Shown piece by piece: positions 53,181 to 61,825 of a stretch of 64,000 nt of DNA. Each line of letters starts with the position of its first letter. Position 1 is the stretch's first letter. A program made the position numbers and the translations under genes. The notes under the pieces are model-generated. The model did no database searches, had not been told where the DNA came from, and saw only the letters and a list, made by a program, of their open reading frames with translations. Origin of the DNA: JAJFKB01 sp965230515 (GTDB lineage Bacteria > Pseudomonadota > Gammaproteobacteria > Pseudomonadales > IMCC2047); contig OZ246007.1 in the NCBI GenBank assembly GCA_965230515.1, forward strand, positions 620,001 to 684,000, given 5' to 3'.

Positions 53181-54149
53181 CTAATTACTGAAATGGCTTT
53201 GATACATTCCCGGAGTCACACCCAGCTCGCGTAAAAATGCCCGACGCATACGTTCTTCCCGACCAAAACCACTTTGTACTGCTACCTGATTAATCGCCTT
53301 CTGTCCGTTCTCCAACAGCTCTCTGGCTTTCTCCAGGCGCAACAGCTCCAGATATTTACCAGGCGTCACGCCTGTTTCCTGCGCAAATACCCGAGAGAAA
53401 TTTCGCGGACTCATGCCCGCTCTGTCTGCCAGCAACTCCACATTCAGAGGTTCACCCAGGTTTTCGGTAAGCCATAGATGCAAATTACCAAAGCGGTCAC
53501 CGGCACGCTGTTGAAGCGCGAGGGGCGCGCTAAACTGTGCCTGCCCGCCAGGCCTTCTCAGATACAACACCAGCCAACGTGCGATTTCAATGGCCAGTGC
53601 AGCACCAAAATCATCCTCTACCAGCGCCAACGCCAGATCAATTCCTGCGGTCACACCCGCACTGGTAGCAACATTTCCATCCTTTACATAGATTGCATCG
53701 GGTTTCACCTGGATTTTTGGATAACGGCACGCCAGTTGCTCCGCCATAGACCAGTGGGTAGTTGCTTTTCGATTGTCCAGCAAACCACATGCTGCAAGAA
53801 CAAAAGCTCCAGTGCAGACCGACACCACTTGCTGACAGCCTTCTGCCGCTCTATGTACCTGATAAAGAAACTCGGCATTCGACAAAACAGGTTCAACGTC
53901 ATCGGTTCCCGGAACCAGAATCAGACCCTTACAATCGCTTTCTGAAAGTGATGACTCCGCGAAAAGCTGGAGACCTGAATTCAGTTTTATTTTGCCCGCT
54001 TCAAGTGCAAGAAACCGAATACTGTAGGCGTCCTCCAAACCTTCGTTTTTCTGCAACAGAATATTGGCTGCATTAAACACTTCCAGAGGGCCGCTGATAT
54101 CAAGCCCCACTGCTCCCTCATACAGAATAAAATCTATACTCCTGGCCAC
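53181..54149 (-). CDS. GlxA-family transcriptional regulator (DJ-1 domain plus AraC helix-turn-helix)
   Basis: 322 residues from GTG 54149 (GAGGG eight bases upstream). The N-terminal DJ-1/PfpI domain (residues 1-185: LILVPGTDDVEPVL, SVCTGAFVLAACGLL) is joined to a C-terminal AraC domain (NVELLADRAGMSPRNFSRVF, and the second helix pair ending in FLRELGVTPGMYQ). Such proteins activate genes of amino-acid, amine or betaine breakdown. It precedes a DJ-1 enzyme whose expression it likely controls. Confidence 0.92.
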   Translation of the reverse strand: MARSIDFILYEGAVGLDISGPLEVFNAANILLQKNEGLEDAYSIRFLALEAGKIKLNSGLQLFAESSLSESDCKGLILVPGTDDVEPVLSNAEFLYQVHRAAEGCQQVVSVCTGAFVLAACGLLDNRKATTHWSMAEQLACRYPKIQVKPDAIYVKDGNVATSAGVTAGIDLALALVEDDFGAALAIEIARWLVLYLRRPGGQAQFSAPLALQQRAGDRFGNLHLWLTENLGEPLNVELLADRAGMSPRNFSRVFAQETGVTPGKYLELLRLEKARELLENGQKAINQVAVQSGFGREERMRRAFLRELGVTPGMYQSHFSN

Positions 54150-54482
54150 AAATCAAACCCTCAATTAGATACATGAAATATACGCCGACCAGATAATGGC
54201 ATCAATGACATATAACAAGCATTTTATGCCATACAATGATCGGTGGGGGCTCTATTAAACAAGGTTAATCATTCAAAAGGCTGTCGGGTTTCGACAGCCC
54301 GAAGTGATCTGGGGGAGGGTTTTTGTATTTCATTTTTAAGGTTGTGCTGGTTAAAAACCAGGGGGAATTGCTTATTAATTAATTGGAAGTTCGAGTCGAA
54401 CAGTGGGTAATGGTCCAATCTCACGCTTATACTACGCGTCAGCAGTATGATGCCATTTTGGTCAACCGGACTTTGGGTTAAT
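54150..54482. other. Intergenic region with a minus-strand terminator
   Basis: No gene found. Apart from the hairpin at 54279-54299 it holds AT-rich DNA (TTATTAATTAATTGG near 54373) and no further structure that I can support. Confidence 0.4.
54279..54299 (-). terminator. Intrinsic terminator-like hairpin
   Basis: GGCTGTCG and CGACAGCC around a 5-nt loop; on the minus strand the stem is followed by TTTTG. It would end transcripts from the SRPBCC gene before glxA. Confidence 0.6.
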
Positions 54483-55001
54483 TCAGGAAGCGTCGGCTAT
54501 CACTTGTGGCCGGCTTTTACCTCCAGCTACCAACCGTCTCAGCAATTTGACTCTGAGTGACCAGGGATGTATTTCAGGGGAAAGCCCCAGCGATTTCTGA
54601 GCTTTTGCGAATGAGTCCTCAATTAGAGCATCATGCAAAGGCCTGAACACCAGAGGCCAGGATAATACAGCCAGACCGGTGGTTTCCATTTTCAGGTTGT
54701 GCCGTATAAGGGTCAGCTTTGCCGACACTTCAACCGCCACAAACTCATGGTAACCATTAAAACCTTCCGGCCCGGTAAAACAAAATCTAATTGACTGTCC
54801 AGGACAATACCGAGCCACAAAATAACGAATCGGTCCGTGGCCACCGACCGCATCCACAGCCAAATCGCGATCAAATTTCATACGCGGCCAAATCTCAAAA
54901 GGCCAAAGTTTGTCCTCTGCTGAAGCCAGCGAATCGATCAGAACGCCGACTTGCGCCAAACTGGCCTGAATTCTCCTTTCGTGACAATTGACAACTTTCA
55001 T
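54483..55001 (-). CDS. SRPBCC-like protein of unknown function
   Basis: 172 residues from ATG 55001 (AGGGA six bases upstream); the longer frame to 55031 is not supported. The order of one N-terminal strand, two helices (AQVGVLIDSLASAEDKLWPF), antiparallel strands (GPIRYFVARYCPGQSIRFCF) and a long C-terminal helix (PLHDALIEDSFAKAQKSLG) fits the SRPBCC/START-like ligand-binding fold. Ligand unknown. No operon partner. Confidence 0.65.
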   Translation of the reverse strand: MKVVNCHERRIQASLAQVGVLIDSLASAEDKLWPFEIWPRMKFDRDLAVDAVGGHGPIRYFVARYCPGQSIRFCFTGPEGFNGYHEFVAVEVSAKLTLIRHNLKMETTGLAVLSWPLVFRPLHDALIEDSFAKAQKSLGLSPEIHPWSLRVKLLRRLVAGGKSRPQVIADAS

Positions 55002-55402
55002 CGTAATCCCTACCCGCCATTTGCCAGCCATGCTACCATTATTTCCGGCAATTCAATAGCCGACTTAAAACTCTAAAACCTCAACCTGACGACAGACTGT
55101 CTCTTTGCCAAAATACCGCCAAGGTAATACAGCTGGAAAACTGGTAGATTCTGCAAGAACAAGGGATTTTAAGCTACGACGCTTTTATTGCGTTTGGATC
55201 TGACATAACTAACCAGGATTGCAATACCCACCACCCGGCCGAAATACCAAACGCCATATGTATTATGAAGAGCCAGTCATCGTAGCGTTTGACAAATATT
55301 CACAATTAGAGACAACCGAAGAGACTTACACCATTCGCCAAATCAGCCCGTCTCTTAGTTGAACGCCAATCTCCTTTATACCAGACATATCGGTCTGCTC
55401 AC
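55002..55402. other. Intergenic region, no supported gene
   Basis: 401 bp. The minus-strand frame 55174-55257 would encode 27 residues with a Trp-rich hydrophobic stretch (MAFGISAGWWVLQSWLVM), but lacks a ribosome binding site and is not called. No clear terminator after the ferredoxin gene. Confidence 0.35.
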
Positions 55403-55903
55403 TCAGGCCCTAAGCAACGTCCTTTTTTGGGCAATTTCTTCGGCAATTTCATCCGGGTCACCAAAATAGATACAATGGGCCAGACAAACATTATCGGCGC
55501 AGGCAGGCATCAACCCCTCGTCTACGCGGTGATAACAAAGGTTACATTTTTCAGTTATCATACTGTTGCCGTTAATACGAATAGCATCGGTCGGACACTC
55601 TGGCACGCAGGCCTCACAGCCGGTACAGGTGCGCTCATCCATCACTACGATACCATCATCACGAATGGAAATCGTATCATCGGGACAGGAATAAACACAG
55701 GGGGTATCCTCACAGGCTGCATGCAGACAGGCATTCACATCAAACTGAAAATCCAGCTTGCCGTTTATCTGTCGAGGACCATCCTCACCAACCTGAATCA
55801 GCTTTACACCAAAATCAGCTCCGTTCTCCTGCTTGCATGCCACTTCACAGGCATAACACCCATAACAGGCAAAATGATCAATAATCAACGCTAACTGTTT
55901 CAT
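55403..55903 (-). CDS. Four-cluster ferredoxin subunit of a molybdopterin oxidoreductase
   Basis: 166 residues, DmsB/HycB type. Four Cys groups for [4Fe-4S] clusters: CYGCYACEVACK near 13-24, CLHAACEDTPCVYSCP, CTGCEACVPECP near 92-103 and CNLCYHRVDEGLMPACADNVC. It transfers electrons to or from the catalytic subunit encoded just upstream (12 nt between the genes). No signal peptide, so the pair is cytoplasmic. There is no NrfD-like or cytochrome-b anchor gene nearby; the electron partner must be soluble or encoded elsewhere. Confidence 0.9.
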   Translation of the reverse strand: MKQLALIIDHFACYGCYACEVACKQENGADFGVKLIQVGEDGPRQINGKLDFQFDVNACLHAACEDTPCVYSCPDDTISIRDDGIVVMDERTCTGCEACVPECPTDAIRINGNSMITEKCNLCYHRVDEGLMPACADNVCLAHCIYFGDPDEIAEEIAQKRTLLRA

Positions 55904-55915
55904 CTACTCGGCTCC

Positions 55916-58060
55916 CTATTCTTCTTTATATACTTTGCAAAGCAGCGTTCTGACGCTGGTCGCTCCCATTGCGGGATCGCAGGATTCATAAGAGTTATCC
56001 GTTAGCATATTAATATTGGACTCTTTCCAACCATGATTACCCTCTTTCTTTTCCGGGTACCACCAGGCATGTTGTGCACCGATCACCTGTGGATGGATAC
56101 CTTCAAATATTTTCGCTTTTTGCCGCACTTTTCCGCGAGGCGACTCAATAACAACCCACTGACCATTGGTAATACCCAGTTTTCTTGCGGTATCAGGGTG
56201 AATCTCCACACAGGGATCGGGGTGTTGTTCCCGCAACCAGGGCAACTGCCTGTTCTCGGTATGAAAAAAGCCAGGAGAGCGCGCACCTGTGACCAGAATA
56301 AATGGGTATTCATCGGTCATATCCGGCTTACTGATTGGGCTTTCATGGGGTTCAACATATTTTGGCAAAGGATCATAACCCCACTTCTCTAACATAGTGG
56401 AATAGATCTCCAGTTTACCGGTTGGTGTTGAGAAACCCTTGGTTTTGTATTTCTCGTAATTGACTTCGCCACGAATATAATCCATTTTCTTAAATTCCTG
56501 GAAATTGATACCCAACGGCTCCAATATATAATCCAGACCTCCTTCAAAGGTATCCCACCAGTGCTCCCCCTGGCCTACCCGCTTACCCAGTTCATTAAGC
56601 ATTTCATGATCTGAGCGACACTCTCCAACCTGTATCGCTTTGCGTCTGGCCAGAATATAACCATGACGTTTCCAAAAATCTCCAACGTAATCCATTTCCA
56701 TCCAGGTAGCTGCTGGCAATACAATATCGGCTAATTCCGCCGTTGGCGTCATAAAGAAATCCGCCACTGCCATAAACTCAATCTTCTCCAATGCCTCATA
56801 CACCTGACTGGCATTAGCGCGAGTCAATACCGGATTAGAGCTAATAAAAAATGCCATCTTAACCGGATATGGCTCTTCAGTAAGGATGGCATCCCAGGCA
56901 CATTTTGGATTGATAATTGAAAAATGCCCTGCCAGGCGAAACCGATCTCCACCCAAACGCTTCGCGCGCTGTTCTTTCGGGAGCAACTTATGTGCACCGA
57001 ACTCTGAGGCGTTGCGATTTTTTGCATTCTCATACAATACCTGGCCACCTTTCTTATCCAGGTTACCCGTCATCCCCATCAGCGCCATCAGGGTTCGATT
57101 ATTGTCAGCACAGTTGATTTGCTGCTCAATCGCAACACCCCACTGAATACCAGCGGTGTCGGCTTCAGCAAACATGCGTGCTGCCTCTTTGATCTGCTCT
57201 TCCGGAATCCAGGTAATTTTCGATACTTTATCTACCGGGTAATCCTGCACCCGTTCCACGAACTCGTCCCAACCATGCACATAGTTTTCCACGAACTCTT
57301 TATCGTAAAGCTCCTCGGCGATAATGTAGTGCGCCATTCCTAACGCCAGAGCGGTATCTGTTCCGGGACGAAGTTGCAACCAGATGTCCGCTCTTGCCGC
57401 AAGCCGGGTCATGCGCGGATCAACCACAATCAGCTTCGCGCCTTTATCTACACAAACCGCCAACGACTCACCCTTATACTCATCCGAATTAGCAATCACC
57501 AGATTGTTACCCCAGACCATCACACAGTCTGGCTGGCTTTCATAATCTACAACCGGAATCGATCCACAGGTAATTACACCGGTTGAAATACGCGGCCCAT
57601 AACAGAGATGGCCGGCTGTCAGTACATTGGGGGTTCCCAGCAGATTGGCAAAACGGTAGATAACCGCTTCGTTATCGCGGCCGGTTCCATATCCCATGAG
57701 AATCGACTCGGCACCAAAATCCGCTTTGTAGCCATTAATCTTCTCGGCAATGGTATCCAAAGCCTCATCCCAGGAAATCCTTTCCCACTGGCCGCTTCCT
57801 TTGGGTCCGACACGTTTAACTGGATGCGTAAGGCGGTCTGGGTGATAGGCAATCTGGGTCGAGGCAATCCCCTTGGGACAAAGCGTACCATGGGCAATCG
57901 GACAATCGGGGTCGCCACCAATCTTCTCGATCTTCCCCTCCTTTTTGTAGATATGTACACCACAGCCGCCATGGCACATACGACAATGGCTTTTGATCAC
58001 CTCATCATATTCGTACATTTCTACTTCTTTTTCTGCGTTGGAGTATTTAAATTCTGGCAT
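55916..58060 (-). CDS. DMSO-reductase-family molybdo/tungsto-enzyme catalytic subunit
   Basis: 714 residues. N-terminal [4Fe-4S] site CRMCHGGCG (C26, C29, C33) plus C61 in LCPKG; bis-MGD binding domains follow (GYGTGRDNEAVIYR, GNNLVIANSDEYKG, VDPRMTRLAARAD) with the dinucleotide-binding C-terminal domain (EIHPDTARKLGITNGQWVVI). The metal ligand is probably C153 in GHLCYGPR. No twin-arginine signal, so cytoplasmic. The substrate is not evident: formate, aromatic-hydroxyl transfer, acetylene-hydratase-like and sulfur or N-oxide reactions are all known for the family. Neighbours are an AraC regulator upstream and the ferredoxin subunit downstream. Confidence 0.88.
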   Translation of the reverse strand: MPEFKYSNAEKEVEMYEYDEVIKSHCRMCHGGCGVHIYKKEGKIEKIGGDPDCPIAHGTLCPKGIASTQIAYHPDRLTHPVKRVGPKGSGQWERISWDEALDTIAEKINGYKADFGAESILMGYGTGRDNEAVIYRFANLLGTPNVLTAGHLCYGPRISTGVITCGSIPVVDYESQPDCVMVWGNNLVIANSDEYKGESLAVCVDKGAKLIVVDPRMTRLAARADIWLQLRPGTDTALALGMAHYIIAEELYDKEFVENYVHGWDEFVERVQDYPVDKVSKITWIPEEQIKEAARMFAEADTAGIQWGVAIEQQINCADNNRTLMALMGMTGNLDKKGGQVLYENAKNRNASEFGAHKLLPKEQRAKRLGGDRFRLAGHFSIINPKCAWDAILTEEPYPVKMAFFISSNPVLTRANASQVYEALEKIEFMAVADFFMTPTAELADIVLPAATWMEMDYVGDFWKRHGYILARRKAIQVGECRSDHEMLNELGKRVGQGEHWWDTFEGGLDYILEPLGINFQEFKKMDYIRGEVNYEKYKTKGFSTPTGKLEIYSTMLEKWGYDPLPKYVEPHESPISKPDMTDEYPFILVTGARSPGFFHTENRQLPWLREQHPDPCVEIHPDTARKLGITNGQWVVIESPRGKVRQKAKIFEGIHPQVIGAQHAWWYPEKKEGNHGWKESNINMLTDNSYESCDPAMGATSVRTLLCKVYKEE

Positions 58061-58188
58061 TCGAAACTCTCCCGGATTTTCGCTGACTGGCTAAAAACCA
58101 AATGCTATCAATCAGCCAGGCTTGCTGGAATGTAGAAATTTGCTAAAGAAAGGTAATTTTTTACTAACCTGAACGGTGTGTAATGGCG

Positions 58189-59076
58189 CTAAGGCAAACG
58201 ATCCATAAAATCCTGAGGCGTCTGGCTGGTGACTCTTTTAAACACTTTACTGAAATAGGAGGGATCATCATAACCCAGTTCATAGGCAATGCTTTTAATC
58301 GACTTATTAGTAAACCTGAGATTACGTTTGGCTTCCAGCGTAACACGATCTTCAATCACCTGTTTTGCTGTCTTACCCATCACCCGCTTGGTTCGCTCGG
58401 AGAGCTGTCTTGGCGTTATTGCCAGTTCAGCCGCATAATAGGAAACATCATGATGGGTGCGAAACCGCTCTTCCAATAACGCCAGAAAACTCTTAAACAG
58501 GTCATCCCGCGTGTCCGTGTCATCATAGCTATCGATGCGCTCACCAACGGCCTGGCCGATTTTTATAAGGCTCACATAGAGCAAATGCCGCAAAACCGCC
58601 TGACCGCCAAAGGCTTCCGGTGCCTCATACTCTCGCATTATCATTGAAAACAAACTGTCAAACATTGCCACCTGATCCGGATCTATCTGAAGTACCGGGA
58701 TAGTCCTGACATTGTTAAACATAACATCAATGAAATGCAGCTTGCTTTCCTCATGATCTGCGGGCCGAAAGTCATCAGTAAATCTCAGCACATAAGCATC
58801 AACTGATTCCGCTTTTAGAAACTGATGCACCTGACCTTGAGCAATAAGGTAGAAGTTAAGTGGTTCTACCTGGAATTTCTGACCATCAATTTCCTGTTGC
58901 CCATTCCCGGCTCGCACCCAGATTAACTCATGAAAATTGTGACGATGCGGCCTTTCCGCCTGGGCGGAATTTTTTGGAAGATAGGTAAAATTCTCAAGAT
59001 GCCGAATATCAAAAGCCTCACCGTTTACCGGCCCCAGCTCCATCCACTGTAATTTTTGTTGTTTATTCACAGCCAA
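58189..59076 (-). CDS. AraC-family regulator next to the molybdo-enzyme
   Basis: 295 residues from TTG 59076 (AGGT four bases upstream; GTG 59070 is an alternative). The N-terminal AraC-type cupin (HRHNFHELIWVRAGNGQQEI) is a small-molecule sensing domain; the C-terminal double helix-turn-helix includes YYAAELAITPRQLSERTKRV and SIKSIAYELGYDDPSYFSKV. It is the first gene on the strand of the molybdo-enzyme pair, 128 nt upstream, so it probably activates that pair in response to its substrate (inference). Confidence 0.9.
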   Translation of the reverse strand: MAVNKQQKLQWMELGPVNGEAFDIRHLENFTYLPKNSAQAERPHRHNFHELIWVRAGNGQQEIDGQKFQVEPLNFYLIAQGQVHQFLKAESVDAYVLRFTDDFRPADHEESKLHFIDVMFNNVRTIPVLQIDPDQVAMFDSLFSMIMREYEAPEAFGGQAVLRHLLYVSLIKIGQAVGERIDSYDDTDTRDDLFKSFLALLEERFRTHHDVSYYAAELAITPRQLSERTKRVMGKTAKQVIEDRVTLEAKRNLRFTNKSIKSIAYELGYDDPSYFSKVFKRVTSQTPQDFMDRLP

Positions 59077-59128
59077 CGTAACCTATCGCAAACATTCGAT
59101 CTTGTATAACCGCTAAAACAGAGAACAA

Positions 59129-59434
59129 TTATCGTTTCAGCTCGAAACATTCTTCCTGGATCAGCTGCAGATCGGAAGACCAGGTCTCTACACACTTGTA
59201 CAGCCAGCGCTTCTGATCACGCTCAATTTCAAGATAGGTGATGGTCGCCTGCCTGCCATCAGGCCAGGACAAACCACTGGTACCCACTAATTCAGCATTG
59301 GCAGACACACCCATTACTCTGGATATCTCTCCTGAATAAAGCTGATGCAAATCATAGTCCCTTAACGGTACCCACTCGCTGGCTTGCGCTGCTGCACCAC
59401 ACATCAGAAATGCGATTGCGATTATCCTTTTCAT
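59129..59434 (-). CDS. Small exported protein of unknown function
   Basis: 101 residues from ATG 59434 (GGGGG six bases upstream); the longer frame to 59560 is unsupported. A short Sec signal peptide (KRIIAIAFLMCGAAAQAS) ends near 20. The mature 80 residues are beta-rich with two cysteines (LYKCVETWSS and QEECFELKR) that may pair. It lies 122 nt downstream of the ArsR-type gene on the same strand, so it may be part of its response. Confidence 0.6.
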   Translation of the reverse strand: MKRIIAIAFLMCGAAAQASEWVPLRDYDLHQLYSGEISRVMGVSANAELVGTSGLSWPDGRQATITYLEIERDQKRWLYKCVETWSSDLQLIQEECFELKR

Positions 59435-59556
59435 ATACGCCCCCGTATTGTTTCTAGAAATCGTTAAGTAGATTACTCTGGCACTGTTCATTAGCCAAGT
59501 AAATTCTTGCGGATTGGAGGTTTGACGGGGCTGGTAAGAATACCCCCTTCTGTTTT

Positions 59557-59868
59557 TCAATTACAAAAAATATCGTATAGAACGGCCAAAACCTTTTCTG
59601 CGTGATCGTTGGCCACCGAATAGTAAACGGTCTGGGCTTCCTTACGTGTTTTTACCAGCCCATCCTTTCGCAATACCGCCAAATGTTGTGAAAAGGCGGA
59701 CTGTCCCAATTCGACTTTCGCATTCAGCGCACCTACTGATAACTCACCATCCAGCAGTTGGCATAAAATCAACAACCGGTTTTCATTGGCCAGAGCTTTC
59801 ATTAACGCCGCCGCTTTATTGGCACGTTTTCGAAGGACCTCGATATCGGGCTTATCTTCTGCATTCAT
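59557..59868 (-). CDS. ArsR-family regulator of the SqrR/YgaV/BigR type
   Basis: 103 residues. Winged helix with LMKALANENRLLILCQLLDG and LGQSAFSQHLAVLRKDGLVK. Two cysteines, C36 in the LLILC segment and C102 next to the C-terminus (YDIFCN), sit where the SqrR/BigR/YgaV proteins have their pair that forms a persulfide bridge on sensing sulfide. No CxC metal motif of ArsR is present. The likely operator is the AT-rich TTTAGCAGCATCTAATATG just upstream (59880-59898). No sulfide-quinone oxidoreductase is in the window. Confidence 0.82.
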   Translation of the reverse strand: MNAEDKPDIEVLRKRANKAAALMKALANENRLLILCQLLDGELSVGALNAKVELGQSAFSQHLAVLRKDGLVKTRKEAQTVYYSVANDHAEKVLAVLYDIFCN

Positions 59869-60033
59869 AACGGTATTAATTTAGCAGCATCTAATATGTT
59901 GTCAAGAAGGATCATCGATCTTTACACCACATCCGAATGTATTAATCCTTTCGAGCTAGTTAAAATAGTTGACTAAAGGTGTATATTTAGTTGTATAGGG
60001 AAACCAAATAATCAGAACAAAGGGCTTTCGTGC

Positions 60034-60681
60034 GTGAATATATTAATCGCTGACGACCACACATTTATGCGTTCGGGGCTGAACGACAATCTGCAACAAC
60101 TTTTCCCGCAAGCGGTAATTTTTAATGCCGAGAATGCGTCCGAAGCCATTCGGCTTACCACCCAGGATATTGGCTTCCAACTTGCCATCGTCGACCTGTT
60201 TATGCCGGATATGGATGGTTTTGATTTTTTAAGAAAACTCTGTTCGGAAAACCCCGAACTTCCGGTTATCGTGATTTCCGCAACAGATAAAACCGAGCAT
60301 ATACGCAAAGTTCTGGATCTGGGAGCTATGAGCTTTATTTCAAAGTCATCATCCAATCAGCAGTTTAATAATGTAATTCACACCGTTCTTTCCGGCGGAA
60401 CCTATATACCTGACGACCTTGTCAAATCACAGGATTCAACGGGCATCGCGAATGCTGAACAGGACGGAATCCGGGGTAGAAAAGAGAAAAGAATCTTTAC
60501 AGACAGGCAGTTGGAAATTCTGAAATTACTCACTGACGGTAAATCCAACAAACAGATCGCGAACGACCTGGATGTTTCAGAAAATACAGTCAAGGTTCAT
60601 GTCAGCACCATACTAAAAATATTAAACGTCGATAATCGCATACAGGCTAGCAATGCAGCCAGAGAATTAGGCCTGCATTAG
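60034..60681 (+). CDS. NarL/FixJ-family response regulator
   Basis: 215 residues from GTG 60034. Receiver domain (residues 1-120: ILIADDHTFMRSGL, phospho-acceptor Asp in AIVDLFMPDMDGFDF, Thr/Ser in VIVISATD, Lys in SFISKSSS) and C-terminal LuxR helix-turn-helix (FTDRQLEILKLLTDGKSNKQ, SENTVKVHVSTILKILNV). Transcribed just before a periplasmic binding protein and a hybrid kinase, which are its likely partners. Confidence 0.92.
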   Translation: MNILIADDHTFMRSGLNDNLQQLFPQAVIFNAENASEAIRLTTQDIGFQLAIVDLFMPDMDGFDFLRKLCSENPELPVIVISATDKTEHIRKVLDLGAMSFISKSSSNQQFNNVIHTVLSGGTYIPDDLVKSQDSTGIANAEQDGIRGRKEKRIFTDRQLEILKLLTDGKSNKQIANDLDVSENTVKVHVSTILKILNVDNRIQASNAARELGLH

Positions 60682-60829
60682 ATATGGAAAGATTGAGCAG
60701 CACCCAACATCCTATGTGGTTTGCTATATACCGGGCGAACATACCAAGTCTGATGGATCGGGCCTTGCTTCGGTTTCGCAAACCACAGCTGCAAATTTTC
60801 AATACTCAAGTATGCTAGGGAAGCACTGA

Positions 60830-61825
60830 ATGGTGAATTCGCAGGGATTAGCGAAGCGGTTACAAGGCGGGGCCATAATCTGCTCCCTGCTTCTGGCAAT
60901 GTTTGCCGGACACTGCTGGGGCGACAGTTCAATCAGTCTGGTCGTATCCGGTAAAAACCCTGCTTATCAAAAGGTCGCCAGTTCCATCGCTGAAAATCTC
61001 AGCAGCACCGATCAAGCTATCCACTATGTAACCCATGCAATCGACCCGGAAAGCCCCTCTGAATCAAACAATATCAGTAAATCCGACCTGGTCATTACGG
61101 TTGGTGCTAAGGCGACCTATCTGACGCTGAAACAGTTTCCCGAGCAACGGGTGGCTGCCTGCTTTATCACTCTGAGCACGTTGGAAAAATTAACAGCTGA
61201 GTTCCCTAACAGGTTGCTTGGCGCGGTAGTGCTTGACCAGCCAGCGACTCGACTACTGCATCTTGCACAGTTGGTTAAACCTGATATGTCCCGGCTTGGA
61301 TTGCTGACCGGAAGGCAGTCTCAAAAACGTATCCCTGAATTGACGAAAGCAAGCAAAGATATCGGTATTTCGCTTAACAAGCTGGAGCTCCAGCCGACGC
61401 AAAATCCCGTCAAAGCACTTGAGTCCATCTTTGCCAATAGTGAAGGATACTTAGTTCTCCCGGACAAAGCGGATTTTAACCGGCAAACCGCCAAATGGAT
61501 TATTTACCTTGGTTATCGCCACAGAATACCGGTCATCGGTTATTCCAGCCGCTACGTTGACGCAGGCGCCCTACTCTCCATCTACAGCACTCCTGAGCAT
61601 ATTGGCAGGCAATCCTATGAACTCATAGAGGCCCTGATAAAAGGTGAATCGGGAATACACAAATTTCAATATCCAAAATATTTTGTAATACGACTAAATG
61701 ACAAGGTCAAGCGATCTTTGGGTTTCCCCGATTTGGACGCCAATACGCTTGCTAGAAAATTAATGGCCAAGGAAACAGAGCCATACCACCTGGAAAAGCA
61801 GGATGCTAACCATAAAACTGAATGA
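60830..61825 (+). CDS. Periplasmic ABC-type binding protein (ABC_sub_bind family)
   Basis: 331 residues from ATG 60830 (AGGGA nine bases upstream). A signal peptide is seen (GGAIICSLLLAMFAGHCWGD). The body has the TrpX/YtfQ-like pattern: SLVVSGKNPAYQKVASSIAE, SDLVITVGAKATYLTL, VLDQPATRLLHLAQLVKPD, DKADFNRQTAKWIIYL and IPVIGYSSRYVDAGALLSIY. No permease or ATPase genes adjoin; instead the stop overlaps the start of a hybrid histidine kinase (ATGA), so it may act as the ligand sensor of that kinase. Confidence 0.82.
   Translation: MVNSQGLAKRLQGGAIICSLLLAMFAGHCWGDSSISLVVSGKNPAYQKVASSIAENLSSTDQAIHYVTHAIDPESPSESNNISKSDLVITVGAKATYLTLKQFPEQRVAACFITLSTLEKLTAEFPNRLLGAVVLDQPATRLLHLAQLVKPDMSRLGLLTGRQSQKRIPELTKASKDIGISLNKLELQPTQNPVKALESIFANSEGYLVLPDKADFNRQTAKWIIYLGYRHRIPVIGYSSRYVDAGALLSIYSTPEHIGRQSYELIEALIKGESGIHKFQYPKYFVIRLNDKVKRSLGFPDLDANTLARKLMAKETEPYHLEKQDANHKTE

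Noticed and set aside
54380..54400. GTTCGAGTCGAAC as a tRNA T-arm
   Set aside because: There is no acceptor, D-arm or anticodon arm at the proper distances.
55174..55257. 27-residue Trp-rich hydrophobic frame after the ferredoxin gene, a possible membrane anchor
   Set aside because: No ribosome binding site, too short for an anchor subunit and no family resemblance.
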